Shown: in pieces, positions 61,236-64,000 of the stretch
Position numbering within the stretch: position 1 is the first letter of the stretch
Layout: each line of letters opens with the position of its first letter
DNA from: Neospora caninum Liverpool
Lineage: Eukaryota > Apicomplexa > Conoidasida > Eucoccidiorida > Sarcocystidae
Direction of reading: 5' to 3'
NCBI RefSeq assembly: GCF_000208865.1
Contig: NC_018397.1
Location: 4,245,748 to 4,309,747 of the forward strand
Length of the DNA stretch: 64,000 nt
Position numbers and translations under genes: made by a program
The notes under the pieces: model-generated
Database searches by the model: none
What the model saw: the letters and a program-made list of their open reading frames with translations, nothing else
Told to the model about the DNA's origin: nothing

Positions 61236-62203
61236 AGAGTGACTCAACCCCGTCAGACGGAACCTCGTCCAGAAAAAACAAGAAGGACTCCCAGTCGACG
61301 AACCCTGCGTGGACACATGACAGAGATCAAACAGCTTACGATTAGGATTCCTATATGAAAAGTGAGCGCAAGAATACAGCTCTGGCTGTCATCTTATCCG
61401 ATTTCATACACGCGCAGAAGCATTTCTGGACAAGATAGCCTTCCGTTGGTACCAATCCTTGCAAGCAGGTTTTCCCACCGTATCCGCTACGTGAGCCAAG
61501 CAGAAGACTGCGGCATCTCGCAATGCCTCGGTTGAAGCATGGTTGCTCCTTGCTCGCGCTTTGTCGTACCATCTGCTGGAGCCCACTCCCAGATCGATCG
61601 GAGGAAGTCGCCACGGTAGAGCCGCCGGCCAGAATTCAGTCCTTGCGTGTCGCTGACAGCCGCCAGTGTCGGGCATGAGAGAGATGTTCGAGGAGGCAAA
61701 ACCTCCCCAAATGGGCCGGTAACCACGCGCGTCAGGGCACGCCATACGCAGTCTAAGCCGCAAAACAGGAGGCAACGCAGGCGAGGAACGCCGCACTCGT
61801 CAAGACGGAGAGCCCTTGCCAAGTGCAGCTGAACAGTGGAAGGAAAACTGCGGGCCTCCCTTGAGAGAGGTCTCAACCCGGGCGTTGACGCCGTCCCTCA
61901 GCTGCAGGGCGACACTTATACCGAATGCCACAAGAAACCTCCCCACGGTTCATTTTGGCGACAGATATGCAAGGCGATTGTGAGCGAAACGCATGCAACT
62001 GACGCGAACGGGAGTGTCGCGTCGTGAGGCGCGCATTGACAGATCCATCTACCACAGCCCACCTGCGTACCCGAAACATACGGGACTGAAACAAACCTGG
62101 TGCAGGCTGCTAATTTTCGCTGCATTGAGCGTGGCACCGGGTCCCAGAAGCCAGTAGAGCTTCAGGCTTCCTTGCTCATGAGAGGCATACTGAGACGGAA
62201 AGG
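61236..62203. other. Intergenic or intronic stretch, no gene seen
   Basis: Nearly 1 kb left of the cytochrome b insertion. Minus-strand frames of up to 130 codons overlap without motifs. If the partial gene to the right is spliced past the insertion, its next exon would be here. Confidence 0.35.
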
Positions 62204-62406
62204 CAATATCCGAGGAAGGCAGTGGCTATAGTAAGTAGATATAAAACTAAACCAGACATCCAAGCGGTGGTTAAATAACTATAACCCCAGTTATACAGTC
62301 CTCGACTCACATGAATTAAAACACACAAGACTACGAAAGCGGCAGCTGTAGCGTGCAACATCCTAAATTCCCATCCTGCTGCTCCTTCTCTAACTCGATG
62401 TTTTAA
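62204..62406 (-). pseudogene. cob: NUMT: nuclear copy of a mitochondrial cytochrome b fragment
   Basis: Read on the minus strand, this ~200 bp, AT-rich block encodes an internal piece of apicomplexan cytochrome b: VREGAAGWEFRMLHAT, then VLCVLIHVSRGLYN, SYLTTAWMSGLVLY and LLTIATAFLGY. This covers transmembrane helix B with the haem-ligand histidine region (RMLHA). The reading frame is still open, so the insertion is probably recent, although some residues differ from what I recall of coccidian cytochrome b. The match stops abruptly after FLGY, where the mitochondrial protein would continue into the PWGQ motif, and starts abruptly near KHRVRE. No start codon or targeting signal is present, so it cannot be a working gene. 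Coccidian nuclear genomes are known to carry many such insertions. Confidence 0.9.
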
Positions 62407-64000
62407 AGAGAACAACCCTGATCAAAGAACCCGCCTCACCAACTGCATCGGGAGCCACCGGACTCGTCTGCAAAAACTGGTTAACCCGTTCGTATGGCGA
62501 GCGTTTCTTCCTCTGTTGTCCACGTTGTCTTGGCGCATGCGTTGGATCTCCTGCGTAGTCCTCACTGTTGTCTTCGTTGTCCTCCTCTTGGTGTCCACCT
62601 GGAGCGTTCCGCACTCGCCGAGCCACGGAGAGGAACAACTCGTACGCAGCTGAAACAAATCCCAGGCAGAACCGATCGGTGAATGCTTTTCTCGGGCAGA
62701 AATCCTTTTGAAACTACCCGACGAGCCCATCGCCTCGCACACCTTCTCAGTAAGTCCGTTACGCAGTTGATTTCAGTCGTTACGACGTCGACAACCCTTG
62801 ATCCTCACGAAATATACGGTAAAAGGCCGCTTCTCCCCCGAATAGCTTTTCCCACCCACTGAGGGGACCAGTCCAGATTTCACACAAGCCCTGGGAAGCA
62901 AATGCTCTGGCCAGAGCGACTTCGAGTGTTGCATGACGCGGAAACTGCAACACTCACAAGAGCCTGTGCACCATCGGTGCAAACAACGCCTGTACTCGCT
63001 GCATCCCTGAGTCAACTTCTAGCGGCCCCAATCGCACAAAGTCTTGAATGTTAGCTCAGGCTGTCCCTGCTTCTGGTGACCAACCTCGTCGAGACAACAC
63101 AGAAGCCGAAAAGAGTAAGCCAGCACACGCGCTCCATACCTGGCATGTACTGGATGGAACGGAGAGCGGCGCCGTTGTTCGGTTGGAGGGGCCAAAGGAA
63201 CTTTGACTTAAGGAGTCTCTCCTCAAAGGCCTGTCGATCTAGTCCCTCCCCTATTAAATGTAGACTGCCTTGACTCAGAGGCTGTTTCTCCCCCTCACCA
63301 GACGTCGGTATCAGACCGGTCTTTGAAAGAGGCGCGCCGTAGCCTTGGGACTGTGCGCCTTCGCCTGGCACCCTTCCCTGTCTAGACGCCACTTCGTCTT
63401 CGTTCCCGCCCCGGGGTGACTGCCCGCTGCCGCCCTGTTTCAAATCAAAGGCGCAGCTGCCTGTCCCAGAGGCCGTAGCCTCTACAGGCCCCGTTGTCGC
63501 GGGAGCGGAGGTCCTGTCAAACAGAACTTCCCACTTTTTCTTGTCGCTCAATACCCGCCTTCCTCGACCCTTGAATCGGGCTTTCTTTTGAATCAGCAGC
63601 GAGTGATGCGTCCCCGAGAGCCACTTTTCTCTCTCTCTCATCAGCCAAGCATCCCAATCCCAGTTCGCCTCGCCCTCCACACTCGCTGCCTCCTTATCTA
63701 CACCGGTGTCTCCGCCCCTTCGAGCACCGTCACTCGTGAACCTCTCGGGGTCACCCACGTCTGGGCGGCATTCTCTGTGCGTTAGGTGTGCCAGAGAGAC
63801 ACCGGCGGTCTGTCTGGTTGAACCACAGCTACACGCCGTGGAGACCAGACCACCAGTTTCCCTTGGTGTTTCCTCTGTGGTTGTGCTTGCGCCGGGATGA
63901 AACAGTTCCGGTCCCCGCCTCCGGGCGCGTTCCGCCACATGTTCGTAGACACCCAAGATCAACGAAGCCGCTGCCGCCGGGGAGGACACAGGGGACGCAA
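62390..64000 (-). CDS. Unknown protein, partial (5' end beyond the window)
   Basis: Two exons can be placed. One runs from the right edge to 63140 (CCAG|GTATGG donor), the other starts at 62649 after GATTTGTTTCAG. They join in frame to read IQYMP-AAYELFLSVARRV. The second exon either ends at a GTGAGG donor near 62440 or reads on to a TAG at 62390, inside the cytochrome b insertion. The product is mostly low complexity. A Trp-rich segment, NWDWDAWLMREREKWLSGTH followed by the basic KKARFKGRGRRVLSDKKKW, is the most structured part. A helical stretch with LLKSKFLWPLQPNNGAALRS precedes the splice. If unspliced, the first exon would instead read to a stop at 63051 with a hydrophobic tail. I recognise no family. 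Confidence 0.5.

Noticed and set aside
1..64000. CRISPR arrays, transposases, retroelements or viral genes
   Set aside because: None seen. There are no regularly spaced direct repeats, no reverse transcriptase or integrase motifs and no terminal repeats by eye.

Overview
The window looks like nuclear DNA of a tissue-cyst coccidian (Apicomplexa): Toxoplasma gondii or a close relative such as Hammondia or Neospora. The evidence is GC-balanced, intron-rich genes with short exons and GTRAG-type donors, long intergenic regions with TA and poly-G microsatellites, low-complexity Ser/Ala/Glu-rich proteins, and a nuclear insertion of coccidian-type mitochondrial cytochrome b. I could not run a database search, so the species is an inference. 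There are no bacterial operons, CRISPR arrays or transposons.

Layout, left to right. 618-8302 (+): an 11-exon lipase maturation factor (LMF) family protein of the ER membrane, with a long charged coiled coil added at its C terminus. 11022-12899 (+): a single-exon protein of unknown function with TPR-like helices and a possible mitochondrial N terminus. 14490-15743 (+): a secreted, unrecognised protein with a Phe/Pro-rich C-terminal half. About 18055-20785 (-): a MYG1-family DHH-type phosphoesterase/exonuclease. 22379-23242 (+): dephospho-CoA kinase with an added hydrophobic N terminus. 25957-27536 (+): a bacterial-type alanine dehydrogenase in two exons.

The GC-rich central part has three large genes. 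30325-37855 (-) is a 10-exon, 787-residue protein that I reconstructed completely. It has eIF4B-like features at the N terminus and a W2/eIF5C-like helical C terminus, and one intron appears to use a GC-AG boundary. 40449-45041 (+) encodes a protein with five copies of an unrecognised ~40-residue motif (RDKA...GAKQR..LL.IA..KE), spread over exons separated by phase-0 introns. This is the best candidate for an undescribed domain family. 47317-52225 (-) is a two-exon, 1468-residue low-complexity protein of unknown function.

The right end has CFAP20 (55417-57895, -, four exons, 191 residues), a very conserved axonemal/ciliary protein. It is followed by a long region with no confident gene and a ~200 bp cytochrome b NUMT at about 62204-62406. 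That NUMT abuts the 3' end of a partial unknown gene on the minus strand, which runs off the right edge of the window.

The genes do not form one pathway. They are housekeeping and lineage-specific genes in mixed orientation. The metabolic genes (dephospho-CoA kinase for CoA synthesis, alanine dehydrogenase for alanine/pyruvate exchange) are neighbours, but nothing in the sequence shows they are co-regulated. All exon boundaries were read by eye from splice consensus, reading-frame phase and protein-family conservation.
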